Assembly (NCBI RefSeq): GCF_002797975.1
Contig: NZ_PGET01000001.1
Location: forward strand, 1,984,001 to 2,048,000
Source: [Clostridium] celerecrescens 18A
GTDB taxonomy: Bacteria; Bacillota; Clostridia; Lachnospirales; Lachnospiraceae
Length of the DNA stretch: 64,000 nucleotides
Reading direction: 5' to 3'
The position numbers were made by a program, and so were the translations under genes. The notes under the pieces were generated by a model that saw only the letters and a program-made list of their open reading frames with translations, made no database searches and had not been told where the DNA came from. Below are positions 18,585 through 28,756 of this stretch, in pieces. Positions within the stretch are counted from its first letter, which is position 1, and each line of letters starts with the position of its first letter.

Positions 18585-19307
18585 TCACCTTCTCGTAAGC
18601 TCGCTTGCGAAGCAAACGTATTCTGAGCGTGTGATTTCCTTAAAATATTCAAACACCACGCCCTGCTGGTCCATCGTCACACCTGACTGATAAATCACAG
18701 GAGCACCTTCTTCGATTTCCAGATAACCCGCTTCTTCCTCATCGCAATAGGCGATGCTCAGTTTCTCCATACCGCTGGAAACCTCCACACCATACTGTTC
18801 CTTCAGCACAGCATAGAGAGAAACCTTATTTAAATCGATCAGTTCCAGACCTGCAAAACGTTGGGCATCCAGATAGATGGTAGTGATCAGCACGGGTATC
18901 CCGTCCAGATAACGCAGGCGCACAAGCCGTATCAGCTTGTGCCCCAGCGGCAGTTTCATTTTGCGCCCAATATCCTTCGTAGTTTCACAGAAATCCACGA
19001 GCAGCACCTTTGTATCGACCCTCCGTCCTGCAATCTGCGCTGTCTGATAAAAACCGTAGACATCCTGCAGGTTACGGACCAGTTTTTCCCTGGCCACATA
19101 GGTTCCAGAACCATTCTTATTATATATTTTGCCTTCCAAAATCAGCTGCTTAATCGCACTTCTGAGGGTGGACCGGTTAAAATCCCACATCTCACACATG
19201 CTCCGCTCGGAAGGAAGCTTCTCATCCGGTTTTAAGTTGTTTTTAATTATATAATTTTCAATTTTTTCCATTGCCTCATCCCGGGGCTTCTGGCGATCTA
19301 AACTCAT
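18585..19307 (-). CDS. Second GntR/UTRA transcriptional regulator
   Basis: A 240-residue regulator of the same class as the one at 16981, but clearly diverged. Winged helix: KLPSERSMCEMWDFNRSTLR and YNKNGSGTYVAREKL. UTRA domain: NLQDVYGFYQTAQIAGRRVD, then GHKLIRLVRLRYLDGIPVLI and GVVFEYFKEITRSEYVCF. The ATG at 19305-19307 was chosen because AAAGGA lies at proper spacing. An ATG three codons upstream has its site directly abutting it. Two UTRA regulators in one locus suggest two inducers. Confidence 0.87.
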   Translation of the reverse strand: MSLDRQKPRDEAMEKIENYIIKNNLKPDEKLPSERSMCEMWDFNRSTLRSAIKQLILEGKIYNKNGSGTYVAREKLVRNLQDVYGFYQTAQIAGRRVDTKVLLVDFCETTKDIGRKMKLPLGHKLIRLVRLRYLDGIPVLITTIYLDAQRFAGLELIDLNKVSLYAVLKEQYGVEVSSGMEKLSIAYCDEEEAGYLEIEEGAPVIYQSGVTMDQQGVVFEYFKEITRSEYVCFASELTRR

Positions 19308-19412
19308 GACAGACATTCCTTTTTTTCATTTTTAATTACAAATCTTGTTACACTATCTTTAATCTTAGAACATCTGCCTCAAAGTGTCAATCTCTCTAAT
19401 TGGAGAAAACCG

Positions 19413-20834
<1,422 letters not shown>

Positions 20835-20835
20835 T

Positions 20836-20853
20836 CACGTCCACATGGACGTG
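20836..20853. other. Short hairpin upstream of the frlA-like gene
   Basis: CACGTCCA-CA-TGGACGTG, an 8-bp stem in the gap between the YjbQ-family gene and the permease gene. No T-run follows, so it is not a terminator. Confidence 0.5.
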
Positions 20854-20872
20854 CAGCTGTTGCTAGAAACTA

Positions 20873-21301
20873 TTAATCCCCCATCACCTGAATGAGTATG
20901 GTTCTCTGGGCCGGTCCGTCAAATTCGCAGAAGTAAACATCCTGAGCCCCACCTTTTTGAATGCAGCCCTTGCTTACAATCAGATGACAGTGGTTCCCTG
21001 TGAGAAGTGATTTCAGGTGACCCGTGGGATTGCCTGCCGTAGAACCATACTCACGCAGCATCCTGGCGTGAGAGTATGGCCAGTCCTCTGGGGCCATCCT
21101 GGCCAGGAACTCCGATATATCACTTTCCAGGCATTCCAGTGACTCATTCACCGTAATTCCGGTAGTTGTGTGTCTGCTGATTACGTTGACAATTCCATTT
21201 TGAATTCCACTTTCCTTCACGGCTTGCTCGATTTCACCGGTGATCCGGATCATCTGGTTGTATTCCGTTGTCAGGAGTGTCATTGAACTTGTATTTACCA
21301 C
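20873..21301 (-). CDS. YjbQ family protein (UPF0047)
   Basis: A 142-residue small cytoplasmic protein of the YjbQ/UPF0047 family (PF01894). SRHTTTGITVNESLE, then GNPTGHLKSLLTGNHCHL and QDVYFCEFDGPAQRTI are the family's conserved His and Asn/Glu blocks. Members show weak thiamine-phosphate synthase activity in vitro, but their real role is unclear. The start is GTG with GGAGGG six bases before it. It sits between the amidohydrolase and the ketoamine permease in the frl operon, an unusual context. Confidence 0.85.
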   Translation of the reverse strand: MVNTSSMTLLTTEYNQMIRITGEIEQAVKESGIQNGIVNVISRHTTTGITVNESLECLESDISEFLARMAPEDWPYSHARMLREYGSTAGNPTGHLKSLLTGNHCHLIVSKGCIQKGGAQDVYFCEFDGPAQRTILIQVMGD

Positions 21302-21313
21302 TGGTATCCCTCC

Positions 21314-22198
21314 TTACTTTTCCCCGGAACCATCGGGAGTGAAAGTATCTTCTAATCCGCCCAGGAATTCTATTGCATTACCACCTTTTATCAGTTCCAG
21401 GGTACTCTCTCTAAAGCCCAGACGCGAAATGGCATCCGCCATACGGATCTGCTCAAAACGCGGATTGTTGCTTCCGAACATTACCTGGTGACGGAGACTG
21501 CGGTCAATCCATGTGACGGGGATGTCATGGTTAAATATCCTCTTGAAAAATTCCAAAGCATTATCAAAATACAACATCCCTGTATCCGCATAAACATTGG
21601 GATATTTCAGCATCAGCATGGCGGTCTCCTGCACCCAGGGCCAGCCGAAGTGGGCCAGGCAGATCTTCAGGCCTGGTCTGGCGGCTGCCAGTTCTTCAAA
21701 CTCAATTGGCCTTGAATATTTTGCCAGAGTATTCGGCTCCCAGGACATTCCGCTGTGAAAAATTATAGGCCTGTGATACTTCTCACACATGTCGTAAATC
21801 GGATCCAGCCTCTCATCCGACGGATAAAAATGCTGCCTGGATGGATGAAGCTTCAATCCCTTGAGTTTCAAATCACCAAATGCCTGCTCCATCTTATCTG
21901 CAGCCCCCTCGGCCAGGGGATCCACTCCTGCGAAACCAATAAAGCGGTTTGGATCCATATCCACCAGCCTTTTGATCTCCTCATTTGTTACCAGCGGACT
22001 GCCGTGCTCTGTGGAGTAGTCCTCTGGAAGAAGGCACAGGCGGTCCAGCCCTGCACAGCGCATCTGGTTGAATATATGCTGCAATGGTGCGGTACCGTTT
22101 AAGTGGATGTCCAGAGCGTCGTGCCTTAACGCCTCCCTCCTGGCGTCCTCATTGATAGGCTCATAAAACGCCGGATGTACATGAATGTCAATAAACAT
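21314..22198 (-). CDS. Amidohydrolase_2-family metal-dependent hydrolase
   Basis: A 294-residue TIM-barrel hydrolase (PF04909 type). DIHVHPAF at the N-terminus is the HxH metal motif, LKLKGLKLHPSRQHF has the conserved Lys region, and PIIFHSGMSWEP and CLAHFGWPWV hold the two further His. At the strand-8 position, where the family normally has Asp (FGTDxP), the sequence reads MFGSNNPRFE, so the usual catalytic Asp appears to be Asn. It lies in the frl operon between frlC and the YjbQ gene and may act on an N-acyl, lactam or carboxyl group of a ketoamine derivative. Confidence 0.82.
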   Translation of the reverse strand: MFIDIHVHPAFYEPINEDARREALRHDALDIHLNGTAPLQHIFNQMRCAGLDRLCLLPEDYSTEHGSPLVTNEEIKRLVDMDPNRFIGFAGVDPLAEGAADKMEQAFGDLKLKGLKLHPSRQHFYPSDERLDPIYDMCEKYHRPIIFHSGMSWEPNTLAKYSRPIEFEELAAARPGLKICLAHFGWPWVQETAMLMLKYPNVYADTGMLYFDNALEFFKRIFNHDIPVTWIDRSLRHQVMFGSNNPRFEQIRMADAISRLGFRESTLELIKGGNAIEFLGGLEDTFTPDGSGEK

Positions 22199-22220
22199 AA
22201 TAAGTCTTCCTTCCTGTCTG

Positions 22221-23051
22221 TCAGAAGCCAGCTTCTCCCATATAGGCCCGGACGTTATCGATGGATCTCCTGGAATACAGCCTGGGCTCGTTGATATATC
22301 CTGTTACCAGCTCCAATGTGGCGGTTTTATCATATCCGGCATCCTTTAGCTCTTTAAACAGCTCAGGAAGCGGAATGGAGCCCTCGCCGGGAACAATGTG
22401 ACTATCAGTCCCCTGAACTCCGTCAATAATATGCATGTGATACATTTTTTCCCCCAGCTTGTCAATGTATGCCATGATGCTTTCATGCTGGACAAAAGGC
22501 GGCACCACATCGCACATTCCCACAATATAGGGGGAATCGATGCGTTTGAACAGCTCGATCAGGTCATTGGCGCTCTTAAACGCATTGGTCTCATAGGGTG
22601 TGAGTGTCTCTACCACCAGCTTTACGCCGACCTTCTCAGCGTGGCCGGTCAACTCTCTTAAGGTGTCCACCATGCGGGACCAGATCTCCTCATAGGTTGC
22701 CAGATATCCGGAATGGGCAGGGGACACCAGCATATAATCAGAACCCATTTCTTTCGCCATATCCAGACACAGCTTCAAATAATCCACCGCATCTCTCCTC
22801 TGCCGCTCGCTTCCAATCATGAAGTTGTAAGGATACGCATTGTGCTCTGGTGTGAATCCCATCACCGGCATCTGATATTTATCGATTAACCGCTTTACGT
22901 CTAAAATCTCTCCCGCCTTCAGATCTGGTGCAAAGGCGTGAGGTCTCCCGCCCCACAGCTCAATGAAATCATAGCCGAAACGCTTTGCATCCTGAAAGCA
23001 GTGTTCCAGCGGATTGCGCTGGTAGCCAGAAGTAAACATTCCAAGTTTCAT
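22221..23051 (-). CDS. frlC: Fructoselysine 3-epimerase-like protein (FrlC)
   Basis: A 276-residue TIM-barrel epimerase. The beginning MKLGMFTSGYQRNPLE and the block ELWGGRPHAFAPDLKAGEI match E. coli FrlC very closely. LVVETLTPYETNAF and MYHMHIIDGVQGTDSHIVPG give the metal-binding Glu, His and Asp. FrlC interconverts fructoselysine and psicoselysine so that epimers enter the kinase/deglycase route. Ribosome binding site GGGGG. The gap to the following relic resembles the gap after the first kinase gene. Confidence 0.92.
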   Translation of the reverse strand: MKLGMFTSGYQRNPLEHCFQDAKRFGYDFIELWGGRPHAFAPDLKAGEILDVKRLIDKYQMPVMGFTPEHNAYPYNFMIGSERQRRDAVDYLKLCLDMAKEMGSDYMLVSPAHSGYLATYEEIWSRMVDTLRELTGHAEKVGVKLVVETLTPYETNAFKSANDLIELFKRIDSPYIVGMCDVVPPFVQHESIMAYIDKLGEKMYHMHIIDGVQGTDSHIVPGEGSIPLPELFKELKDAGYDKTATLELVTGYINEPRLYSRRSIDNVRAYMGEAGF

Positions 23052-23136
23052 ATTTAATTACCCCCTTTGTTATGGCACGCGACGGTTGTATGTAGACCGC
23101 TTATGTGCGATACATGCCGACTTACTCAGTCTGGTA

Positions 23137-23571
23137 CTACACAAGCTTAGTAAGTAAACATTGTTCGTGTTCTTTTATGATTACTGCAATTGCTTCTCCC
23201 AATGCCCGGTGTCCTTTAAAACTCAGATGGATTCCATCTTCTCCCACATCTCTGGTGGCAGATCCGCCGTCCAGGTACAGACACCCATGCGAATGGTACA
23301 GATCCCGGTAAATCAGCGCCAGCTCCCCGCTCTTTTTCCAGGATTCCTGATCAAACATAGGATCAGTATCAGGATGAATGGGAACTTGGGCCACCAGTAT
23401 GATTTCAGTTTCAGATCCTCTGGTATCCAGAATGGGCCTGGCCCTGATCAGAATCTCTTCCATATCGTATCCTATTTTGGACATTCTCCTCATATCTGGT
23501 ACCCGTCTTTGGCATGTAGCCCCATGTATTGGAATCGCCATAACAGAGAATCCGTTTTCACATCTTCTCAT
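23137..23571 (-). pseudogene. 5'-truncated SGNH/GDSL hydrolase remnant
   Basis: An open frame of 144 codons whose second half looks like the end of an SGNH esterase: IILVAQVPIHPDTDP, then LYLDGGSATRDVGEDGIHLS and FKGHRALGEAI, with the catalytic Asp and His (DGIHLS). The N-terminal half with the catalytic Ser (GDS motif) and oxyanion Asn blocks is absent and is replaced by about 30 unrelated residues. Its ATG overlaps the kinase stop as ATGA, so it may still be translated. Inferred relic after an internal deletion; a real short protein cannot be excluded. Confidence 0.6.
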
Positions 23572-24362
23572 TCCTCCCAAGGATTGAAGGTACTGACCAC
23601 TTTGGCAGCTATCTTCGCACCGGTGTCCAGACATGTTTCAATGTCCGAACCATTCAGAATTTCATAGAGGAATCCAGCGATAAAGCTGTCACCTGCTCCC
23701 ACAGTATTCACCACCCATGCAGGATAAATGCCTCCTTCATAAAACCGGTTGCCGTCATAGGCCAGGCTCCCCTTATCACCAAAGGTGGCCACCGCAACCT
23801 TCATGCCTCTCTCCACCTTATCCTTCAGGTAGGATTCAATAAAAGCATCCCGTTCCTTGTGGTAGGAATAAAATCCATAGTCTACATATGGCAGTGTTTT
23901 CTCAACCAGTTCGTGGTCGAGTCTGTCTGCATAGTCAAAGCTGATCTGCGCACCGGAAAGCTGGCGGATCTTCGGCAAGGCATCCTCCGCCTTTCCCCAC
24001 AATGCGGTATGCACCAGGTCATGGGCGGCAGCAAAGCGGACATCCTCATCGTCAAACTCAATATGTTCCAGCACCCCCTCCACATAATCACCGTGTACCC
24101 GGTCCAGCCCGTCCATATCCATGTAAGTGATGGCAGTCGGCCCGTCTCCCACTTTGAAACGGCTCAAATCCAGCCCTTCCCTGGCCAGTGTCTCCACCAT
24201 CCATTTTCCGTTTTCATCGGAACCGGTGGTACTGATAATGGATACAGGAATTCCCAGCTTCTGAATATTGACACCAGTGTCGACTACATTGCCGGTGGGA
24301 TATTTCCTCCCAATCCGGTCATACACGTCAATGCAGTTATCTCCCATTGCAGCAACCTTCAT
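23568..24362 (-). CDS. Second FrlD-type PfkB sugar kinase
   Basis: A 264-residue PfkB-family kinase related to the one at 17769. AAMGDNCIDVYDRIGRKYPT at the N-terminus and VHTALWGKAEDALPKIRQL resemble E. coli FrlD (which has AIWGHAEDAFPQL), and the catalytic NTVGAGDSFIAGFLYE is intact. The GGN signature reads TGNVVDTGVN. First gene of the frl operon, behind a consensus promoter. The ATG with GGAGG before it was chosen over a start six codons upstream. Confidence 0.88.
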   Translation of the reverse strand: MKVAAMGDNCIDVYDRIGRKYPTGNVVDTGVNIQKLGIPVSIISTTGSDENGKWMVETLAREGLDLSRFKVGDGPTAITYMDMDGLDRVHGDYVEGVLEHIEFDDEDVRFAAAHDLVHTALWGKAEDALPKIRQLSGAQISFDYADRLDHELVEKTLPYVDYGFYSYHKERDAFIESYLKDKVERGMKVAVATFGDKGSLAYDGNRFYEGGIYPAWVVNTVGAGDSFIAGFLYEILNGSDIETCLDTGAKIAAKVVSTFNPWEE

Positions 24363-24403
24363 TTTTCCTCTCCTCCGCATTTTTATTATACATGTTTTAT
24401 CTT

Positions 24404-24447
24404 TTTTATACCACTTGCAGTATATCAGATCAATACATTAGTGTCAA
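24404..24447 (-). promoter_or_regulatory. Consensus promoter of the frl operon with operator-like repeat
   Basis: On the minus strand TTGACA (24442-24447), 17 bases, TATACT (24419-24424), the best sigma-A promoter in the window. Overlapping and just after the -10 box is the interrupted inverted repeat TATAC-8 nt-GTATA, a plausible binding site for one of the GntR/UTRA regulators. Confidence 0.7.
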
Positions 24448-25009
24448 TTTATTATTTTTCACATATTTTTCCCAATATAATAGTGCATATTACACATATA
24501 ATATATAACTTTTGACTTTTAATTTTTGTTTCACTTCCAATCATATATACGTTCAATTAATCTTTATACCAAATTTCATCGTTCTACATCTGCTGTTGTG
24601 TACAGCCTGGTGTGCGATGGATTATCTGCTTCCAGTCATATCTTTTAATTAGTCTTCACGCATAGGTCTTCCGTCATTCAAAGTACATAAACCCGTATCC
24701 AGCCTGCTTAAAATTTGTAGACTCCGCCTTCCTGTAATAAATAAAGATTCGTTCTATTGTGTGTCAGACTTGTCCTCCTGTCATTATCCAGAAATTTTAT
24801 TCTGTTCAAAACACATGTGTTGATCTTCTAGAATAAATACATATGTAATCACTATTAAGATACCGTTTATAACGTAACGAACGAAAAACCGAGCATCAAC
24901 CCTATACCGTATTTTCGCCCACTTATCATTTATTTTTATGCAATATGTACATTTTAATGTTAATTTTTATACTTTTATTACAAATTTTATTACAAGTCAC
25001 ATTTTTGAT
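24448..25009. other. AT-rich intergenic region, no gene seen
   Basis: Divergent control region between the frl operon and the amidohydrolase gene. No open frame with coding character, hairpin or repeat of note was found. ATGAAATTT cores occur near 24570 (inverted) and at 25053, possible regulator half-sites. Confidence 0.5.
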
Positions 25010-25037
25010 TGAATCCATTTTTTTACTGTGATATGAT
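25010..25037 (+). promoter_or_regulatory. Promoter of the plus-strand amidohydrolase gene
   Basis: TTGAAT (25010-25015), 16 bases, TATGAT (25032-25037), with TG one base before the -10 (extended -10). About 70 bases upstream of the start. Confidence 0.6.
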
Positions 25038-25105
25038 AGCATAATAATTGGTATGAAATTTCAAACAACTTATCTGAATCATTATTTTTTCAAAGGAGGC
25101 TGATT

Positions 25106-26650
25106 ATGCAGAAAGCTAACATTCTATTACGATCCAACGCTGTTTTCTCAGGCCTTGCTTCCGCTCCGGAAGCAGGTTTCGTTGCCATATCAGGCAATCA
25201 TATCATGGCCGTAGGTCCCTCAGACGGGGCGGAGTACGCCGAGCCGGACACCCAGGTGCTGAATTTGGGAGACAGGCTCATTTGTCCGGGCTTTACGGAT
25301 GTACACTGCTTCTTCAGTGGATATCTGCTGACCATCGCAGGAGCCGATTTAAGTACATGCCAAGACGCTGGTCAGGCGATAGCAGCAGCTAAGGATTATC
25401 AGAAATCACTGGCCCCGGGCGCTACAGTTCTGGCAAGAGGTGTGCAGACAGGCTTCACGGAGCTAAGCTGTGACCGACTGGATCAGGAATTCGGAGACGT
25501 GCCTGTTATCCTCTTTATGGAGGGGGGAGAAAGCTGCTATATGAACAGCGCCGCCCATAGGGATTACCGTTTCACTCCGGACACCTGCTGGTCAGAAAGC
25601 TACTGGCGCCTTCTGAAGTATATTCTGGGGCAGAGGGACTTTTCCGTTCCGGAATTCAGGAAATATCTGTCCATGATGAATTCAAGGGGAATTACTTCTA
25701 TAAAAGAAATGGGCTTTGATGATTTCTACGGTTTTACAAAAGAACTTAAGAAATTAGAACAAGAGAATACCCTTACCGCTAGAGTTCATTTCATGAGTCA
25801 ACCTGTTGGCTTCCCCATGAATCTGGAATACGGAAGGGAGATGCGGGATTCCTTCTCCGGCAGTTTCGTACACTTCTCAGGTTATAACCAGATGACCGAC
25901 GGATCCATCAGCCAGCTGGAAGGTGAAATGAAATCGCCTTACCTCTGTTCAGATACCTGCTGTACCAAGGATATCGACTGGGAAGGTTTAAGAAGGGATA
26001 CCCTATCAGCCGACAGAGAGAACTTCCGCTTTTCTCTCCATGCCCAGGGTGACGGAGCAATCTGCAGGACCATAGATATTTTTGACCAGTGCCAAAGGGA
26101 ACCGGGCGGTAAGATAAAAAACCGTCATGCAATAACAGACCTGGAATGCTCGGATCCTACTGATCTGGAGCGTATGGGAGTTCTCGGCATAGTGGCAGAG
26201 GTCTATCCACAGATCATGTCCATTGCAAACCGGGACAGTAAACTGGCAATGATTCAAAAGAATATCGGCCAGGAACGCGGCAAGAACTACTGGAATCGCC
26301 GGAAAATGGTTGATAGTGGCGTGATGATCTCCTGCGGTACGGACCTACCGCTGCTCTACGACGATATTCCGGAGTCCATCTATCACACGGTAGGCGCCCT
26401 GTTTCCTGAAGGAGGTGCACCCTTCAACAAGGAGAACACCCTGACTACAGCTGAGCTATTGAAGGCCTGGACCTACGGTGGCCAGTACAACCTGGGCTGT
26501 GAAAACCAACTAGGAACCCTTAAAGCCGGCAATCTGGCAGATATCGCAGTTCTGGACGGAAATGTATTTGAGACCTCCATGGACCATGTGCGTGACATCA
26601 AAGTGTGTCTGACACTTGTGGATGGCAATATTGTCTATTGTACAATCTAA
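25106..26650 (+). CDS. YtcJ-like amidohydrolase (Amidohydro_3 family)
   Basis: A 514-residue predicted cytoplasmic hydrolase. It starts with a small beta-sandwich part, then LICPGFTDVHCFFSGY where the family normally has HxH; here the second His is Phe. Later blocks are FSLHAQGDGAICRTIDIFD, KNRHAITDLEC and SCGTDLPLLYDD (His, His and catalytic Asp), and LGTLKAGNLADIAVLDGNVF closes the sandwich. The family deacylates N-substituted amino acids or amides. It is transcribed away from the frl operon from a shared control region, so it may process an acylated form of the Amadori substrate. Ribosome binding site AAAGGAGG. Confidence 0.85.
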   Translation: MQKANILLRSNAVFSGLASAPEAGFVAISGNHIMAVGPSDGAEYAEPDTQVLNLGDRLICPGFTDVHCFFSGYLLTIAGADLSTCQDAGQAIAAAKDYQKSLAPGATVLARGVQTGFTELSCDRLDQEFGDVPVILFMEGGESCYMNSAAHRDYRFTPDTCWSESYWRLLKYILGQRDFSVPEFRKYLSMMNSRGITSIKEMGFDDFYGFTKELKKLEQENTLTARVHFMSQPVGFPMNLEYGREMRDSFSGSFVHFSGYNQMTDGSISQLEGEMKSPYLCSDTCCTKDIDWEGLRRDTLSADRENFRFSLHAQGDGAICRTIDIFDQCQREPGGKIKNRHAITDLECSDPTDLERMGVLGIVAEVYPQIMSIANRDSKLAMIQKNIGQERGKNYWNRRKMVDSGVMISCGTDLPLLYDDIPESIYHTVGALFPEGGAPFNKENTLTTAELLKAWTYGGQYNLGCENQLGTLKAGNLADIAVLDGNVFETSMDHVRDIKVCLTLVDGNIVYCTI

Positions 26651-26675
26651 GGAAACCAATGAATTAAATCACGAC

Positions 26676-26714
26676 AAAAGCGGAAGAAAACCAATCCGGT
26701 TTTCTTCCGCTTTT
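26676..26714. terminator. Intrinsic terminator after the amidohydrolase
   Basis: A perfect 17-bp stem AAAAGCGGAAGAAAACC / GGTTTTCTTCCGCTTTT with a 5-base loop, then a T-rich run on the plus strand. It can also work in the minus direction for the metY relic. Confidence 0.92.
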
Positions 26715-26731
26715 ATTTTAATGCTTTTTTA

Positions 26732-27160
26732 TTATTCGTATAAAGAATCCAATGCCTGCCTCAAATCTGAGATAAGATCCTCCGCATCTTCAATGCCAAC
26801 GGATAAACGAAGGGTATCATCAAAAACTCCTGCTTTTTCCCTTTGCTCCTTCGACTGGCCAAAATGTGGGGAGGTTGCAGAATGTACGATCAAGGACTTT
26901 GCATCTCCTACGTTTACCATGTAATCGAAGATGCGGACCCGCTCCAACACCTTCTTGGCTGCCTCAAGACCCCCTTTAAGGCGGATGGACAGTATCGCGC
27001 CAGGGCCTTTGGGAAAATACTTTTTCGCCAGGTTATAGTATGGACTGCTCTCTAGTCCTGGATAGGATACCTGCAGAATCTGCGGATGGCTTTCCAGGAA
27101 CTGCGCCACCTTATGGGCATTTTCCACATGGCGTTCCATGCGAAGGGACAAGGTTTCCAT
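26732..27160 (-). pseudogene. 5'-truncated O-acetylhomoserine sulfhydrylase (metY) remnant
   Basis: The last 140 or so residues of a Cys/Met-metabolism PLP enzyme: ETLSLRMERHVENAHKVAQF, YPGLESSPYYNLAKKYFPKG, NVGDAKSLIVHSATSPHFG and LRLSVGIEDAEDLISDL. These are the C-terminal domain of MetY. The PLP-lysine domain is missing, and the roughly 49 codons in front of the homology are unrelated. No ribosome binding site is visible. Inferred remnant after deletion or island insertion. Confidence 0.8.
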
Positions 27161-27380
27161 CACTCCGCATCTCTGCATGCTCATAACCTCATAGCTGCAG
27201 GTTTCGCAGCTTGTCAGGCTGGACTTACGCCACTTATGCCGTGATTTACAATTGAAGAATGACCTGCAAAAAAAGTCAGAGAATTGGAAAATGGGGTATC
27301 GCAAAATTGGGGAATAGTTGGATATTGATTAAGAAATTGATGTGAATGACAAGCGAATTTTACGTATCTTCAGAATAAAA

Positions 27381-27408
27381 AGGGTCAATCCCACTATGAA
27401 CTGACCCT
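27381..27408 (-). terminator. Intrinsic terminator after the EcsC-family gene
   Basis: The stem AGGGTCA/TGACCCT is followed on the minus strand by TTTTTATT. Confidence 0.7.
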
Positions 27409-27415
27409 AAAAGTT

Positions 27416-28240
27416 TTAATTATTCAGTGTCCCGCTTGATGGCAGCACACGTTTTTGTTTATTCAAGTAATATCTCTTTTTATACTTCACACCGGCAAAT
27501 TTGCTGATCTTACGAATGATGTTATAATTTACAAAGCCACCCACTGCTCCTACCAATGGGATCCCCTGTATAAATTTTGCGACTAACAGCGACTCCGATA
27601 GTATTCCTGCTGTAGTTTTTATAAGTTCTTCCAAGTCAATTTCCGAAGCCATCTTATCATCGATGTCTACGCCTAATTTTTCAAGCTTTTGATAGAATTC
27701 TTTCTGCTGCTCCTGTTTCGACATTGCAGTGCAGATCAAAAGCAGGATATAAGCTTTTTCTTCCTCTGATTCATAATGATATCCATAACTTAAAGCAATT
27801 TCATAAACAGATTTCATGACCAAGGATAAAAAAAGCGGAATATCTGGCAAGCCGATTCCTAATGCCCCCAAAACTCCTCCTTCAAGTACAGAAATGGAAG
27901 AATTAAACATCTGGGACTGCTTGGAATACCGGTCAAGACGTTTCAGATATTTTCTTTTGGTCACTTTGTCAATGGCATAATTATTTAAATCATATTCCAA
28001 CTGTATCTTATCTTTATCATAAGTTTTCTCGATATAAATATATCCTTTATCAAAAACCAGCCGGAAACCTTTATAAAATGCCGTTTCCAGGGCGGTTTTC
28101 AGTTTGCCGGGAATATAACTTTGGATTTTATCAGCAACAGGCTCTATGGAAGCTTTTAATAATGGATTTTCCTTTTTGTTAAGCAATTTATTTTCTTCTT
28201 TTTTTATCTGCTTCACCTGTTTATCGAATTGCCGTCTCAT
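27416..28240 (-). CDS. EcsC-family protein
   Basis: A 274-residue EcsC-domain protein (PF12787). A Lys/Glu-rich coiled start is followed by DRYSKQSQMFNSSISVLEGG and VLGALGIGLPDIPLFLSLVM, the typical EcsC hydrophobic block, and GIPLVGAVGGFVNYNIIRKI near the C-terminus is a second one. The family's function is unknown; the name comes from the ecs operon of Bacillus. It is a single gene with its own terminator. Ribosome binding site GGGAGG. Confidence 0.85.
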   Translation of the reverse strand: MRRQFDKQVKQIKKEENKLLNKKENPLLKASIEPVADKIQSYIPGKLKTALETAFYKGFRLVFDKGYIYIEKTYDKDKIQLEYDLNNYAIDKVTKRKYLKRLDRYSKQSQMFNSSISVLEGGVLGALGIGLPDIPLFLSLVMKSVYEIALSYGYHYESEEEKAYILLLICTAMSKQEQQKEFYQKLEKLGVDIDDKMASEIDLEELIKTTAGILSESLLVAKFIQGIPLVGAVGGFVNYNIIRKISKFAGVKYKKRYYLNKQKRVLPSSGTLNN

Positions 28241-28307
28241 ATATGTCAGCCTCCCCTTTCAGTGAGTCCTTTGTTTTAGTTTGCTTATCCAACATTGATA
28301 ATACAAA

Positions 28308-28345
28308 AGAGCTATGTTACCATTTTTTCGGTGGTTCATAGCTCT
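28308..28345 (-). terminator. Terminator of the glycerol/dihydroxyacetone operon
   Basis: The stem AGAGCTATG/CATAGCTCT has inner pairing and is followed by TTTTGT on the minus strand, 14 bases after the dhaM stop. Confidence 0.8.
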
Positions 28346-28358
28346 CTAATTGCCATAT

Positions 28359-28739
28359 TTAAAACTTCCTGGTCCCTCCAACTTTCGCAAGATCTCCCTT
28401 AATCGTTTCAAAATCCATTCCGGAAGCCGCATCTATGGAGGCTACAACCGCGCCCTCCACTAATGGGCAATCTACCATTTCCACCTTTTTTTCCTCCAGC
28501 ATTTCGATTACCATCTCAGTGGTCATGACGGCACTGCCCATATCCATGAGCACCAACACTCCATCGTCGCTATAAACAGATTCAATCGCAGCCTGGATTT
28601 TCTCAAAGCTGGTGCCAAAGCTTCCGTCTTCAAGCCCGCCGGCCGGGGCAATCCGCGCATTGGATGCCATGATTTTTGTCAGTTCCACAACACTTTTTGC
28701 CAGCGAATCACTATGAGATACGATAACTAATCCAACCAT
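28359..28739 (-). CDS. dhaM: Dihydroxyacetone kinase phosphotransfer subunit DhaM
   Basis: A 126-residue IIA-mannose-like protein. LVIVSHSDSLAKSVVEL carries the phospho-His (residue 9), and GVLVLMDMGSAVMTTEM is the conserved second block. It passes phosphate from the PTS protein HPr to DhaL-bound ADP, so the kinase uses phosphoenolpyruvate, not ATP. It is a short DhaM (IIA domain only), the usual form in Firmicutes. Last gene of the operon. Confidence 0.93.
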   Translation of the reverse strand: MVGLVIVSHSDSLAKSVVELTKIMASNARIAPAGGLEDGSFGTSFEKIQAAIESVYSDDGVLVLMDMGSAVMTTEMVIEMLEEKKVEMVDCPLVEGAVVASIDAASGMDFETIKGDLAKVGGTRKF

Positions 28740-28756
28740 CAATGATACACCTCCCT

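Noticed and set aside
23859..24515. A 218-codon plus-strand open frame
   Set aside because: Antisense to the second kinase gene, no ribosome binding site and no recognisable domain.
26732..27304. Full 190-codon frame as an intact metY-type gene
   Set aside because: Only the last 140 or so codons match; the PLP-lysine domain is absent and the front 49 codons have no homology or ribosome binding site.
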